NCBI RefSeq assembly: GCF_015500075.1
Contig: NZ_CP045496.1
Span: forward strand, 5,528,001-5,592,000
Source: Mesorhizobium sp. INR15
GTDB lineage: Bacteria; Pseudomonadota; Alphaproteobacteria; Rhizobiales; Rhizobiaceae
DNA: 64,000 nucleotides
Direction of reading: 5' to 3'
The notes beneath the pieces are model-generated. The model worked only from the letters and a program-made list of their open reading frames with translations, was not told the DNA's origin and searched no databases. The position numbers were made by a program, and so were the translations under genes. Positions 43,532 through 51,614 of the stretch are shown piece by piece. How positions within the stretch are numbered: position 1 is the first letter of the stretch; every line of letters starts with the position of its first letter.

Positions 43532-44045
43532 CGCGCCAGGCAATTCAACGTATCTGGCCTTGATTGAACTCAACTCAACGCACTCGCACTTGTCGTGAAC
43601 AGCTCTGCTTGGCAGATTGTTTTGGTTGGCTCTGAAACTCGCATCCAGCGTTTAAGGAATGGATAAGGCAAGGCGAACCAAGGCTTGGCTCATGGCAAAT
43701 ATCGGGACGGCGAAGGCAGAAAGCCCGGGCAAATGCAGCCATAGTAAACGGAGGGTTATTGCTGATGCGGCCGTGTCTTTGACAGTACGCTGAGCCGGCG
43801 CACCAACGTTTGAGAAAATACGCATTAAAAACAAGCGGATGGATGGTTACCGAGCGGTGAAGAAAATTGATCAGGCTTGAGACAGATCAAGAGCAAAACG
43901 GTTCGTTTCGAATTTGCCTAAAATTTGAGGAAAATTCTCGTGGTCAGCGCAAGCCGTCCTTTGTGCCTGTGTGCCAACATCCTGCCTACAAAAGAGGTCA
44001 TGCCGTACGGCTGCATGATCCGGTCGCGACGAGAGGGCAAAGGGC
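43532..44045. other. 514-base gap between divergent genes
   Basis: AT-rich relative to its surroundings and without a convincing gene. It must hold the promoters of the DivJ-like kinase (leftward) and the DUF5330 gene (rightward). A motif resembling an FNR/FixK box, TTGAGACAGATCAA, lies at 43877-43890, about 155 bases before the DUF5330 start; it differs from the TTGAY-N4-RTCAA pattern at one position. Confidence 0.5.
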
Positions 44046-44399
44046 ATGGGCTTTCTTATAAGAATGGCTTTCTGGTTTTCGCTGGTGCTTTTGGCGCTGC
44101 CGCTCAGCGTCGGCCCCGATGAGTCGGGCCGCGAGAGCGTTAGCCCACTCCAGGCTCTGTTTGCCGCGCGCGAAGCGGTCGGCGATATCGCCGGCATCTG
44201 TGAACGCAAGCCGGAAGTCTGCGAAACCGGCAAGTCCGCGATGCACACGATCAGTGCCCGCGCCAAGGAGACGGCCAAGATCGCGGCCGCCATGCTGGAT
44301 GACGGCAAGACCGCCGAACCCGACACCTCGACGACAACCGGCAGCGTGCCGCAGGAAGTCGTATTGCCCGACACGGCCCCGGTGCCTGTCAGACACTAA
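44046..44399 (+). CDS. DUF5330-family small secreted protein
   Basis: 117 residues. A hydrophobic N-terminus (MAFWFSLVLLALPLSV) is a signal peptide or anchor. The central part SPLQALFAAREAVGDIAGIC with ERKPEVCETGKSA fits DUF5330, a small rhizobial family with two cysteines that may pair. Function unknown. It is followed at once by a strong intrinsic terminator, so it is probably a single-gene transcript. Confidence 0.78.
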   Translation: MGFLIRMAFWFSLVLLALPLSVGPDESGRESVSPLQALFAAREAVGDIAGICERKPEVCETGKSAMHTISARAKETAKIAAAMLDDGKTAEPDTSTTTGSVPQEVVLPDTAPVPVRH

Positions 44400-44422
44400 C
44401 ACCTTTCAGCCAGCTTGATGGC

Positions 44423-44472
44423 ACACCGCGGGCGCGTTTGACCTCTCGACGCCCGCGGTGTCTTTGTTTTTC
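44423..44472 (+). terminator. Intrinsic terminator after the DUF5330 gene
   Basis: A perfect 12-bp GC-rich stem (ACACCGCGGGCG with CGCCCGCGGTGT), a 15-base loop, then CTTTGTTTTT. It starts 23 bases after the stop. Confidence 0.8.
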
Positions 44473-44509
44473 CGTGACGCGGCGCCACCGCATGACTATA
44501 TCCGGCGTC

Positions 44510-44938
44510 ATGACCGCCACCATCCAAACCATCCGCGACGACTTCTCGTTTCTTGACGAATGGGAGGACCGCTATCGCTATGTAATCGAGCTTGGCGAAG
44601 CCCTGCCGCCATTCCCGGATGAGGATCGCAAAGCAGCGAACAAAGTACCGGGTTGCGTCAGTCAGGTCTGGCTGACCACCGAGCAAGCGCAGGGAGCCGA
44701 TCCGGTCATCACCTTCAGGGGCGATTCAGACGCTCATATCGTGCGGGGCCTTGTCGCGATCATGCTTGCGCTGTTTTCGGGAAGGGCCGCCAGCGAGATA
44801 CAGAGGACCGATGCCGAAGCCACACTGAAGGAGCTCGGCCTCGATGAGCATCTTTCACCTCAACGCGCCAACGGCCTTCGCTCGATGGTCAAGCGCATCA
44901 AGCGGGATGCGGAAGCCGCATTGAGGCCTGCCGCCTGA
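44510..44938 (+). CDS. sufE: SufE-family cysteine desulfurase activator
   Basis: Accepts sulfur from a SufS-type desulfurase for Fe-S cluster assembly. The ATG at 44510 gives 142 residues, normal for SufE; 44492 is an alternative. The family motif is seen in YVIELGEALPPFP and in NKVPGCVSQVW, with the sulfur-accepting Cys49. It is not next to other suf genes here. Confidence 0.92.
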   Translation: MTATIQTIRDDFSFLDEWEDRYRYVIELGEALPPFPDEDRKAANKVPGCVSQVWLTTEQAQGADPVITFRGDSDAHIVRGLVAIMLALFSGRAASEIQRTDAEATLKELGLDEHLSPQRANGLRSMVKRIKRDAEAALRPAA

Positions 44939-44984
44939 TCCGCTTCACGGCCCGCGGGCCTGCGGCGCTCGCCCCTTAAAATCA

Positions 44985-45006
44985 AACGGCGCCCGAAGGC
45001 GCCGTT
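44985..45006 (-). terminator. Intrinsic terminator after mucR
   Basis: A perfect 9-bp stem (AACGGCGCC with GGCGCCGTT) and, on the mucR strand, a TTCG tetraloop followed by TTGATTTTAA. It begins 28 bases beyond the mucR stop. Confidence 0.8.
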
Positions 45007-45033
45007 GAGTGTCGATCTTGTTGCAAACAGCGT

Positions 45034-45465
45034 TTACCGCGCTTTGCGCTTGCGGCCGAGGCCCATCTTCTTGGCGAGCTGGGACCGGGCAGCAGCGTAA
45101 TTGGGAGCAACCATCGGATAGCTCGGATCCAGGTTCCACTTTTCACGATACTGATCGGGTGTCAGGTCGTAGTGGGTCATCAGGTGGCGCTTCAGCGACT
45201 TGAATTTCTTGCCGTCTTCAAGGCAGACGATGTAGTCGTCGTGCACGGAGCGCTTCGGGTTCACAGCCGGCTTCTGCTTGTCAGCAGGGGGCTGTTCAGT
45301 GGTTCCGCCAACACGCCCGAGAGCAGCATGGACGTCAGCGATAAGGTTTGGCAATTCGCCGACGGGTACAGGGTTGTTGCTGACATAGGCCGCCACCACG
45401 TCGGCGGTCAGTTCGATCAGCGCATCGCTATTTCTGGAAGGTGTTTCGACAATATCCATGTTCAT
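45034..45465 (-). CDS. mucR: MucR/Ros-family zinc-finger transcriptional regulator
   Basis: 143-residue global regulator family controlling exopolysaccharide, motility and cell-cycle genes in rhizobia. The prokaryotic zinc-finger region reads CLEDGKKFKSLKRHLMTH, followed by LTPDQYREKW, the family hallmark. The metal ligands would be Cys, Asp, His, His (C-x2-D-x9-H-x3-H): the second Cys of canonical Ros is replaced by Asp. Such replacements are known among Mesorhizobium Ros homologues. The C-terminal RSQLAKKMGLGRKRK is basic, as usual. The start shares one base with the stop of a small upstream ORF. An intrinsic terminator follows. Confidence 0.93.
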   Translation of the reverse strand: MNMDIVETPSRNSDALIELTADVVAAYVSNNPVPVGELPNLIADVHAALGRVGGTTEQPPADKQKPAVNPKRSVHDDYIVCLEDGKKFKSLKRHLMTHYDLTPDQYREKWNLDPSYPMVAPNYAAARSQLAKKMGLGRKRKAR

Positions 45466-45686
45466 CAGGCCCCAACGAGAGTTGTTTCGAACTGCGCCCC
45501 TTTTTTTACTGGCAGGGCTTTGCGCGAATTTTGCACAGATAAGAGCTCCTGCGATTCGCGTTGCGGAATCTTAATGAGCCCATGAGCAAAGTAAGTCAAT
45601 TCGTATCTTCCGTTATATTCAGCGATATTGGTCAAATATTCCAGGATCAGCTTCACTCTTTCGTGCATTTTGTAATTTTGCGACAT
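45465..45686 (-). CDS. Small ORF overlapping the mucR start
   Basis: 73 codons, no recognised family. The sequence is protein-like at first (MHERVKLILEYLTNIAEYNG, then YELTYFAHGLIKI) and less so at the end. Its TGA and the mucR ATG share one base (TGATG), an arrangement typical of translational coupling. Base composition is more AT-rich than neighbours. It may be a genuine small protein or a regulatory leader ORF; it may also be chance. An internal ATG at 45668 would give 67 residues. Confidence 0.4.
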   Translation of the reverse strand: MSQNYKMHERVKLILEYLTNIAEYNGRYELTYFAHGLIKIPQRESQELLSVQNSRKALPVKKGAQFETTLVGA

Positions 45687-45878
45687 TTCGCCCGAAAAAC
45701 GAGCAACAGCTGACGTAGCGTAAATTCTGCACTACATTTGCCGTAACTCGCATGATGAGCCTCGGATGCTTGTTTAAGCTTGACCGTCACGCCGGCTACT
45801 TGGTTGCTCCGCAACCATGGCTAAACCGCAAGTTGCTGTAAGCCATCGTGCACGATCTTCGCCCCCAGCGACGCTCAA

Positions 45879-46247
45879 TCAGCGCGGAGTGATGTATTTC
45901 CCATAGGCCCAGCCGGTAACGAAATTCCCGTTCTGCGCCGGGTCATGCCATATTTCGCACCAGAGATAGCGAACCTTCTGCTCCTGCTTCCATGCAGGCT
46001 GGTTGGCTATATCCAGCAAGTTTATTCCGCCGGTGCATCTGCCGGTCATCCGCAGAACCGTCCCATTAGGATATGCGGCCTGTTTCTGGGACCCGCCTGA
46101 AGGATATTTGCGAACATTCAGCGTATCGCCGAACGGTACATTGGCCACTTGCCAAGCCGCGAATACGGTCGCATGAGATTGGCTGGCGAAGGCCAGAATA
46201 GTCGAAACGACAGCCAGAGCCGCGGCAGTGCGAACGAAATTACCCAT
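45879..46247 (-). CDS. Small secreted SH3-like protein
   Basis: 122 residues from the ATG at 46247, with AAGGAG five to nine bases upstream. A signal peptide (AAALAVVSTILAFASQSHA) precedes a mature part reading LNVRKYPSGGS, typical of bacterial SH3 domains, then CTGGINLLDI, WCEIWHDP and GWAYGKYITPR. Two cysteines could pair. SH3-like exported domains often bind cell wall or protein partners; the role here is unknown. Confidence 0.72.
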   Translation of the reverse strand: MGNFVRTAAALAVVSTILAFASQSHATVFAAWQVANVPFGDTLNVRKYPSGGSQKQAAYPNGTVLRMTGRCTGGINLLDIANQPAWKQEQKVRYLWCEIWHDPAQNGNFVTGWAYGKYITPR

Positions 46248-46364
46248 CACTTCTCCTTCCGGCTCATCTCCTGGCGCTAGACCACATCACTAATTCCCAG
46301 CTGTTGAACCCGCGCTGATCGGCGTGTTCATTCGCCATTCAAGATACTTCCAAAGCGAGACTCA

Positions 46365-48482
46365 ATGACCCGAACCGCAGTATTCCCGATCGCCAACCCG
46401 CCAAAGCCCCAAAAGCAACCGGTTTCCGATACGCATCACGGCGTGACGCGGACAGATGACTATGCCTGGCTGCGCGCCGACAATTGGCAAGAGATGTTCA
46501 GGGATCCGGCGTTGCTCGATGCACGGATACGAGCCCAACTCGAAGCCGAAAACGTCTACCAGTCGCAATTGATGGCGGACACGGTCGAGTTGCGAAAACA
46601 GCTGTTCAAGGAGATGAAGGGACGGATCAAGGAGGACGACTCTTCGGTGCCGATGAAGGACGGGCCCTACTCCTATGGTTCATCCTTCAAGCTGGGCGGC
46701 GAGCAGCCGCGTTACTTCCGTATGCCGCGCGACGGCGGGACCGAACAGATCCTGCTCGACGGCGACGCGGAAGGCGAAGGCAAGGCTTATTTCCGCCTTG
46801 GCGGCATCGATCATTCGTCCAACCACAAAAAGCTTCTGTGGGCATTCGACGACAAGGGCTCCGAATTCTACACGCTTCGGGTGCGCGACCTTGCCGACGG
46901 CAAGGAACTTGCGGACCAGATTCCCGACACCGGCGGTTCGGGCGTTTGGGACGCTGGCGATGACGGCTTCTTCTACACCCGCCTCGACCCCAACCACCGG
47001 CCATCCAAGGTGCTGTTCCACGCGCTTGGACAAAGCCCGGAGAGCGACCGGTTGATCTATGAGGAGACCGATCCTGGCTTCTTCATGAATGTCGATGGCA
47101 CGCGCAATAATGAATGGATCATGATCGGCATCAACGATCACGAGACTTCGGAATATCGCCTGCTGAGCGCCAGTGACCCGTTTGCCGAGCCGAAACTGGT
47201 GTCGCCGCGCGAGATAGGCCTTCAATATGATTTGGAGGAAGGCGGCGATGTCTTCTTCATCCTCACCAATGCGGACGGCGCCAAGGACTTCAAGATCATG
47301 ACGGCGCCGGCCAGCGATCCGGTGCGCGCCAACTGGCAGGAGTTGGTGCCGCACGAAGCCGGCAGGCTGATCCTCTCTGTAATCGGCTTCAGGGACCACA
47401 TGGTCAGGCTTGAACGCAAGGAAGGCCTGCCGCGCATCGTCGTGCATGACCGCAAGAGCGGTGAGGAACATCTTCTGTCGCTCGGCGAGGAGGCCTTCTC
47501 GCTCGGCCTGTCAGGCTCCTACGAATACGATACCGAGATGATGCGCTTTTCCTATTCGTCGATGACGACGCCCGGGCAAGTCTTCGACTACAACATGCGC
47601 ACCCGCGAACGCGTTCTGCTGAAGACGCAGGAAGTGCCGTCCGGCCATGAGCCCGACCTCTATGTGACGCGGCGGTTGATGGCGCCCGCAGCCGACGGAG
47701 AGCTGGTGCCGATCTCGCTGCTGTATCACCGCGACACGCCGCTGGACGGATCAGCGCCTTGCCTGCTCTACGGCTACGGCTCCTATGGCATCACCGTGCC
47801 GGCGGCCTTCAACACCAACTGCCTTTCGCTGGTCGATCGCGGCTTTGTCTTTGCCATCGCCCATGTCCGTGGCGGCAAGGACAAGGGCTATGGCTGGTAT
47901 GATGACGGCAAGCGGCAGAACAAGATGAACACGTTCACCGATTTCATCGCCACCGCACGCCACCTGGTCGCCGAGCGCTACACCGCGCATGACCGCATCG
48001 TCGCCCAAGGCGGGTCGGCCGGAGGCATGCTGATGGGCGCCGTCGCCAACATGGCGCCTGAATGTTTCGGCGGCATTGTCGCGGAGGTTCCCTTCGTCGA
48101 CGTGCTGACCACAATGCTCGACGAAAGCCTGCCGTTGACACCGCCTGAGTGGCCTGAATGGGGCAACCCGATCGCATCCGCCGAAGACTACCGGACGATC
48201 GCTGCCTACTCGCCCTATGACAATGTCGCCGCACTCGAGTATCCGCCGATCCTGGCGCTCGCAGGCCTCACCGACCCGCGCGTTACCTATTGGGAGCCGG
48301 CGAAATGGGTGGCACGGTTGCGTGAACGGAAGTCCGGCGACAACCCGGTGCTGTTCAAGATCAACATGGACTCAGGCCATGCCGGCGCCTCCGGCCGCTT
48401 TTCCAGGCTTGAGGAGATCGCCTTCACCTATTCCTTCACATTGAAGGTGACGGGCAAGGCTGATCTTGCCGCAAACGACTAG
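46365..48482 (+). CDS. ptrB: Oligopeptidase B (S9A serine peptidase)
   Basis: Cleaves short peptides after basic residues. 705 residues, the usual length. A seven-bladed propeller (residues about 75-400) precedes the alpha/beta-hydrolase domain. The catalytic triad is visible: Ser551 in AQGGSAGGMLMG, Asp637 in LTDPRVTYWEP, and His672 in DSGHAGASG. The GYGSYG and AHVRGG segments are typical. The start ATG at 46365 is the first in frame. No signal peptide. Confidence 0.94.
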   Translation: MTRTAVFPIANPPKPQKQPVSDTHHGVTRTDDYAWLRADNWQEMFRDPALLDARIRAQLEAENVYQSQLMADTVELRKQLFKEMKGRIKEDDSSVPMKDGPYSYGSSFKLGGEQPRYFRMPRDGGTEQILLDGDAEGEGKAYFRLGGIDHSSNHKKLLWAFDDKGSEFYTLRVRDLADGKELADQIPDTGGSGVWDAGDDGFFYTRLDPNHRPSKVLFHALGQSPESDRLIYEETDPGFFMNVDGTRNNEWIMIGINDHETSEYRLLSASDPFAEPKLVSPREIGLQYDLEEGGDVFFILTNADGAKDFKIMTAPASDPVRANWQELVPHEAGRLILSVIGFRDHMVRLERKEGLPRIVVHDRKSGEEHLLSLGEEAFSLGLSGSYEYDTEMMRFSYSSMTTPGQVFDYNMRTRERVLLKTQEVPSGHEPDLYVTRRLMAPAADGELVPISLLYHRDTPLDGSAPCLLYGYGSYGITVPAAFNTNCLSLVDRGFVFAIAHVRGGKDKGYGWYDDGKRQNKMNTFTDFIATARHLVAERYTAHDRIVAQGGSAGGMLMGAVANMAPECFGGIVAEVPFVDVLTTMLDESLPLTPPEWPEWGNPIASAEDYRTIAAYSPYDNVAALEYPPILALAGLTDPRVTYWEPAKWVARLRERKSGDNPVLFKINMDSGHAGASGRFSRLEEIAFTYSFTLKVTGKADLAAND

Positions 48483-48533
48483 TACACTTCGCGTTCGAAG
48501 AGCTCGGAGCCGCGCCTTGGCTTTCCAGCCAAT

Positions 48534-48554
48534 GCGCACATTTGGGTGACATGC
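48534..48554. repeat. Partial copy of dispersed palindromic element
   Basis: A right-half copy ending ACATTTGGGTGACATGC, similar to the corresponding part of the full elements at 18203 and 50772, located between ptrB and the SET-domain gene. A separate hairpin begins one base before its end. Confidence 0.45.
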
Positions 48555-48585
48555 AATTGCGAGCCGATTTTCCGCTCGCAATTGC
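48553..48585. other. Strong hairpin between ptrB and the SET-domain gene
   Basis: A perfect 11-bp stem (GCAATTGCGAG with CTCGCAATTGC) and an 11-base loop containing TTTT. It lies 71 bases after the ptrB stop and 73 bases before the SET gene. It has no T-run after the stem, so it could be an mRNA 3'-end structure or a regulatory leader hairpin. Confidence 0.5.
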
Positions 48586-48658
48586 GATGGCCTCGGGCTA
48601 CCCAATGCCCGGCTTTTTCAGGCCACCGCCACCAATCCCCGTCTCGCAAGGATCTGAC

Positions 48659-49042
48659 ATGTTGCTCGTCGACACCTATCTCGACAAATCTTCCATTCAG
48701 GGCATCGGGGTTTTTGCCAAGAACCACATTCCGTCTGGCACATTGCTCTGGAAGCTGGATCCAAGGTTCGACCGGGTCATCGACGTCGAGACTTATGAGG
48801 CCCAGACCGGGCCTGTGAAGAGCTATCTCGACCGCTACTCCTACCCTGACCGGCGCGACCCCAGACACATTGTCTTCGAGGCGGACGACGCGCGCTACAT
48901 GAACCATGCCGACGAGCCGAATTGCGACGTCTCCTCGCCCGAGGAAAGCTTCGCGCTGCGCGACATCGCGGCCGGCGACGAACTCACCTGCAACTACAAC
49001 CATTTCTTCGAGACCGGCTTCGATTTTCTGGGTGACCGCTAG
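48659..49042 (+). CDS. Small SET-domain protein
   Basis: 127 residues from the ATG at 48659, preceded by AAGGA. The whole protein is one SET fold: IQGIGVFAKNHIPSGTLLW at the start, YMNHADEPNC (the NHxxxPNC motif) and then GDELTCNYNHFF with the active-site Tyr. SET proteins transfer methyl groups from S-adenosylmethionine to lysines; no substrate can be inferred. The longer frame starting at 48542 includes the hairpin and repeat and is unlikely. Confidence 0.85.
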   Translation: MLLVDTYLDKSSIQGIGVFAKNHIPSGTLLWKLDPRFDRVIDVETYEAQTGPVKSYLDRYSYPDRRDPRHIVFEADDARYMNHADEPNCDVSSPEESFALRDIAAGDELTCNYNHFFETGFDFLGDR

Positions 49043-49151
49043 ACCATTCCAACTGGCCGCCTGAACATAATTTCGATCACGCGGAGGTCGCACTGGCGAA
49101 GATGATCTGAGCGTTTCCAGCGCCAGCCCAGCCTTCCTGACGCGTCGAAGA

Positions 49152-50102
49152 TCAATTCGCAGCCGGCTTGCGTGCCGGATAGCCGTTTGAATGCGGCGGT
49201 ATCGCTTTCAGGTAGGCGGCGATCGCGGCACGATCCTCGGGTGCCAGTTCAGCCATGTTTCTCTGCACATCGACCATGGCGCCGCCAACGGAATCGAAAA
49301 CGGGCGTGAATCCGGTTTCGAGATAGTTGGCAATGTCGGCCTCCGACCAGTCGCCGATGCCACCCTCGCCCGACGTGATGTTGGGCACGACACCGCTGCC
49401 TTCGGCAGCCACGGCGCCGGCCAGCCATTCATTCTTCCTGGTTCCGCCGGAAAAATCGCGCGGCGTGTGGCATTCGCCGCAATGCCCTGGCCCTTCGGCA
49501 AGGTACCGGCCTGCCATCACCGGTGCGGGTGTGCCTTCGGGGAAAGAAACCACCGGTCGATCGCTGAGATAAAGCAGTTTCCACAAGCCGATGCCGCGGC
49601 GGATGTTGAACGGGAACGAAAGTGAATTGTCGGGCGCTTTGCCGGCAACCGCCGGCAGCGTCTTCAGGAAAGCATAGAGATCGGCAATGTCGGCAGGGTT
49701 CATCCGCGCGTATGAGGCGTAGGGGAATGCCGGATAGAAATGCTCGCCTGATGGCGAGACACCTTTCAGCATGGCATTGGAGAGGTCTTCCACCGACCAT
49801 GCGCCGATACCGTCCTTGGCATCCTGCGAGATGTTGGGCGGCACGAAGATGCCGAACGGGGTCTTGAGTTCGAGGCCGCCCACCAGCTCAAGCCGGGCAT
49901 CGCCTTGCGAACCCGGCCTGGCATGGCATGATGTGCAGCCGCCGGCATAGAAAATACGTTTGCCTTTGGCGGCGTCGCCGGGCCCCAGCTTGGCCAGGGC
50001 TTCTGGCCCGAGCTTCACCGGCGCCGACAAGACCCACCCGGCGACCGCGCCGAGGCCACCCAGAATGACGAGGGCACCGACAAGTTTCTTCAGGGAGGGC
50101 AT
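49152..50102 (-). CDS. Dihaem cytochrome c
   Basis: 316 residues with one N-terminal helix (LVGALVILGGLGAVAGWVL) that anchors it or directs export. Two CxxCH haem sites are present: CTSCH at about residue 56 and CGECH at about residue 210, each followed by a typical class I fold; downstream axial Met candidates exist. Periplasmic electron carrier, possibly for an alcohol or sulfur dehydrogenase, but no dehydrogenase lies beside it. It follows cytochrome c' by nine bases, so both form an operon. Confidence 0.87.
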   Translation of the reverse strand: MPSLKKLVGALVILGGLGAVAGWVLSAPVKLGPEALAKLGPGDAAKGKRIFYAGGCTSCHARPGSQGDARLELVGGLELKTPFGIFVPPNISQDAKDGIGAWSVEDLSNAMLKGVSPSGEHFYPAFPYASYARMNPADIADLYAFLKTLPAVAGKAPDNSLSFPFNIRRGIGLWKLLYLSDRPVVSFPEGTPAPVMAGRYLAEGPGHCGECHTPRDFSGGTRKNEWLAGAVAAEGSGVVPNITSGEGGIGDWSEADIANYLETGFTPVFDSVGGAMVDVQRNMAELAPEDRAAIAAYLKAIPPHSNGYPARKPAAN

Positions 50103-50111
50103 CGCCCGCTA

Positions 50112-50549
50112 TCAGCTCTTCTTCACCCGATAGCCCTGGTGACAGGTGCCGCAATTGGAAGCGATCGTGCCGAATTGTGTCTTCAGCGTATCGACATCGG
50201 CTGGAGCGGCGGCAGCGGCTGCCTTAACGTCGGCAAGGTACTTGTCCTCGGCCGCCTTGAAGCCGGCCATGTCTTCCCAGATTTTTGGAGACGCCGTGGT
50301 ATCGCCCTTGTCGCTGCCAGCCGGGAACAGGGCGTCGACGTCGAACTTCTCGGCGTTTACCTGCAGCGCCTGGAGTGCCGTCAGCACCGCAGCGGCATCA
50401 AAAGGCTCCTCGCCCTTGACCACTTTCGACAGGCCGCCGACGATCTTTCCCCGCTCCTTCATCAGAGCCTGCCTGTCGAGGATAGGATCGGCAAAGGCCG
50501 CCGAGGCCGCGAGTGCGAGCATAGAGATGGCGATAACAAGCTTTCTCAT
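50112..50549 (-). CDS. Cytochrome c' (class II)
   Basis: 145 residues with signal peptide MRKLVIAISMLALAASAAFA. The mature part is a four-helix bundle type, with the haem site at the extreme C-terminus, CGTCHQGYRVKK, the defining feature of class II cytochromes c. This family binds NO or acts in stress protection. It precedes the dihaem cytochrome in a two-gene operon. Confidence 0.92.
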   Translation of the reverse strand: MRKLVIAISMLALAASAAFADPILDRQALMKERGKIVGGLSKVVKGEEPFDAAAVLTALQALQVNAEKFDVDALFPAGSDKGDTTASPKIWEDMAGFKAAEDKYLADVKAAAAAAPADVDTLKTQFGTIASNCGTCHQGYRVKKS

Positions 50550-50671
50550 TCAGTTGGCTCCATGAGTGCAGACATTTCGAGACAGAACGATAACGGCAAG
50601 AGTGGTCAGAAAATTCCGGATTCACCTCACGCTTGTGTGATTTTTTCGAGTGCCGCCGCAGCACCAAAAGA

Positions 50672-50695
50672 AAAGCCCCGGATTGCCGGGGCTTT
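50672..50695 (-). terminator. Intrinsic terminator downstream of sod
   Basis: A perfect 10-bp stem (AAAGCCCCGG with CCGGGGCTTT) and a 4-base loop. On the minus strand the stem is followed by TCTTTT, so it fits the leftward sod transcript, ending about 125 bases after the stop. Confidence 0.75.
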
Positions 50696-50771
50696 CTCAG
50701 AACTATTCAGGCCTTCAAGCCCGTCGCGTCCAAACAGACTCGACCAACAGGCTTCAATGCCTGGTTTTTGT

Positions 50772-50816
50772 GCATGTCGTTGACCCAAAACCGCTGCGCA
50801 CTTTTGGGCGACATGC
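50772..50816. repeat. Full copy of dispersed palindromic intergenic element
   Basis: A 45-base imperfect palindrome whose ends GCATGTCG and CGACATGC pair; the inner CCCAAAA pairs with TTTTGGG. It sits one base from the sod stop codon. Aligns with the copy at 18203-18247 at roughly 80 percent. Confidence 0.68.
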
Positions 50817-50817
50817 A

Positions 50818-51414
50818 TTAGGCCTTTTCGTAGAGCTCGAGCACGTGATCCCAGTTGATCAGGCTGTCGACGAAGGCCTCGAGATATTTCGGCCGGGCGT
50901 TGCGATAGTCGATGTAATAGGAATGTTCCCAGACATCGACGCCGAGGATCGGCGACGCGCCATGGACCAGCGGGTTCTCGCCGTTCGGTGTCTTCGAGAT
51001 CGCCAGCTTGCCGTCCTTGACCGAAACCCAGGCCCAGCCCGAACCGAACTGTGTCGTGCCGGCCGCGATGAAATCAGCCTTGAACTTGTCGTAGCCGCCG
51101 AGATCGCTGTCGAAAGCCTTCTGCAATGCGCCCGGCAGCTTGTTGCCGCCGCCGCCCTTCTTCATCCACTTCCAGAAATGGATATGATTGTAATGCTGGG
51201 CCGCGTTGTTGAAGAGGCCGGCGTTCTTGCCGAACGACTGCTTGACCACGTCCTCGACCGAGAGGTCGCCCATGCCGGCTTCCGCGGCGAGCTTGTTGCC
51301 GTTATCGACGTAGGCCTTGTGGTGCTTGTCGTGGTGATATTCCAGCGTCTCCTTGGACATGTACGGCTGCAGGGCCTCATAGTCGTAGGGCAGAGCGGGC
51401 AATTCAAAAGCCAT
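50818..51414 (-). CDS. sodB: Superoxide dismutase (Fe/Mn family)
   Basis: Converts superoxide to hydrogen peroxide and oxygen. The ATG at 51414 gives 198 residues and is preceded by GAGGGAG. Metal ligands are seen in YHHDKHHKAY (first His), AAQHYNHIHFW (second His), and DVWEHSYYIDY (Asp and His). The AAQ segment and VDVWEHSYYIDYRNARP resemble the Fe type more than the Mn type, but rhizobial enzymes can be cambialistic, so the metal is not certain. Followed by an intrinsic terminator and a palindromic repeat. Confidence 0.95.
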   Translation of the reverse strand: MAFELPALPYDYEALQPYMSKETLEYHHDKHHKAYVDNGNKLAAEAGMGDLSVEDVVKQSFGKNAGLFNNAAQHYNHIHFWKWMKKGGGGNKLPGALQKAFDSDLGGYDKFKADFIAAGTTQFGSGWAWVSVKDGKLAISKTPNGENPLVHGASPILGVDVWEHSYYIDYRNARPKYLEAFVDSLINWDHVLELYEKA

Positions 51415-51614
51415 GGATAATACTCCCTCGTGGATAGGATCCGGTGTCGATACCGGATTTAGATAGGTCTGGATTGTTCTGGAACAACTCCGGAATGAAG
51501 CGCCGGTTCCCTTTCTAAGCGGGTTCCCGGCGGGTGTCACATGGTTTCGCGGCGAAACCCTGCGTCACGCTGAAGCCCCTTGCCTTGACGGGCCAAAAAT
51601 ACGCCGCGTCGTGG

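Noticed and set aside
43561..43574. Second FNR-like sequence near the kinase start
   Set aside because: It lies around the least likely start codon of the kinase, is partly explained by codons there, and lacks a sensible position relative to a promoter.
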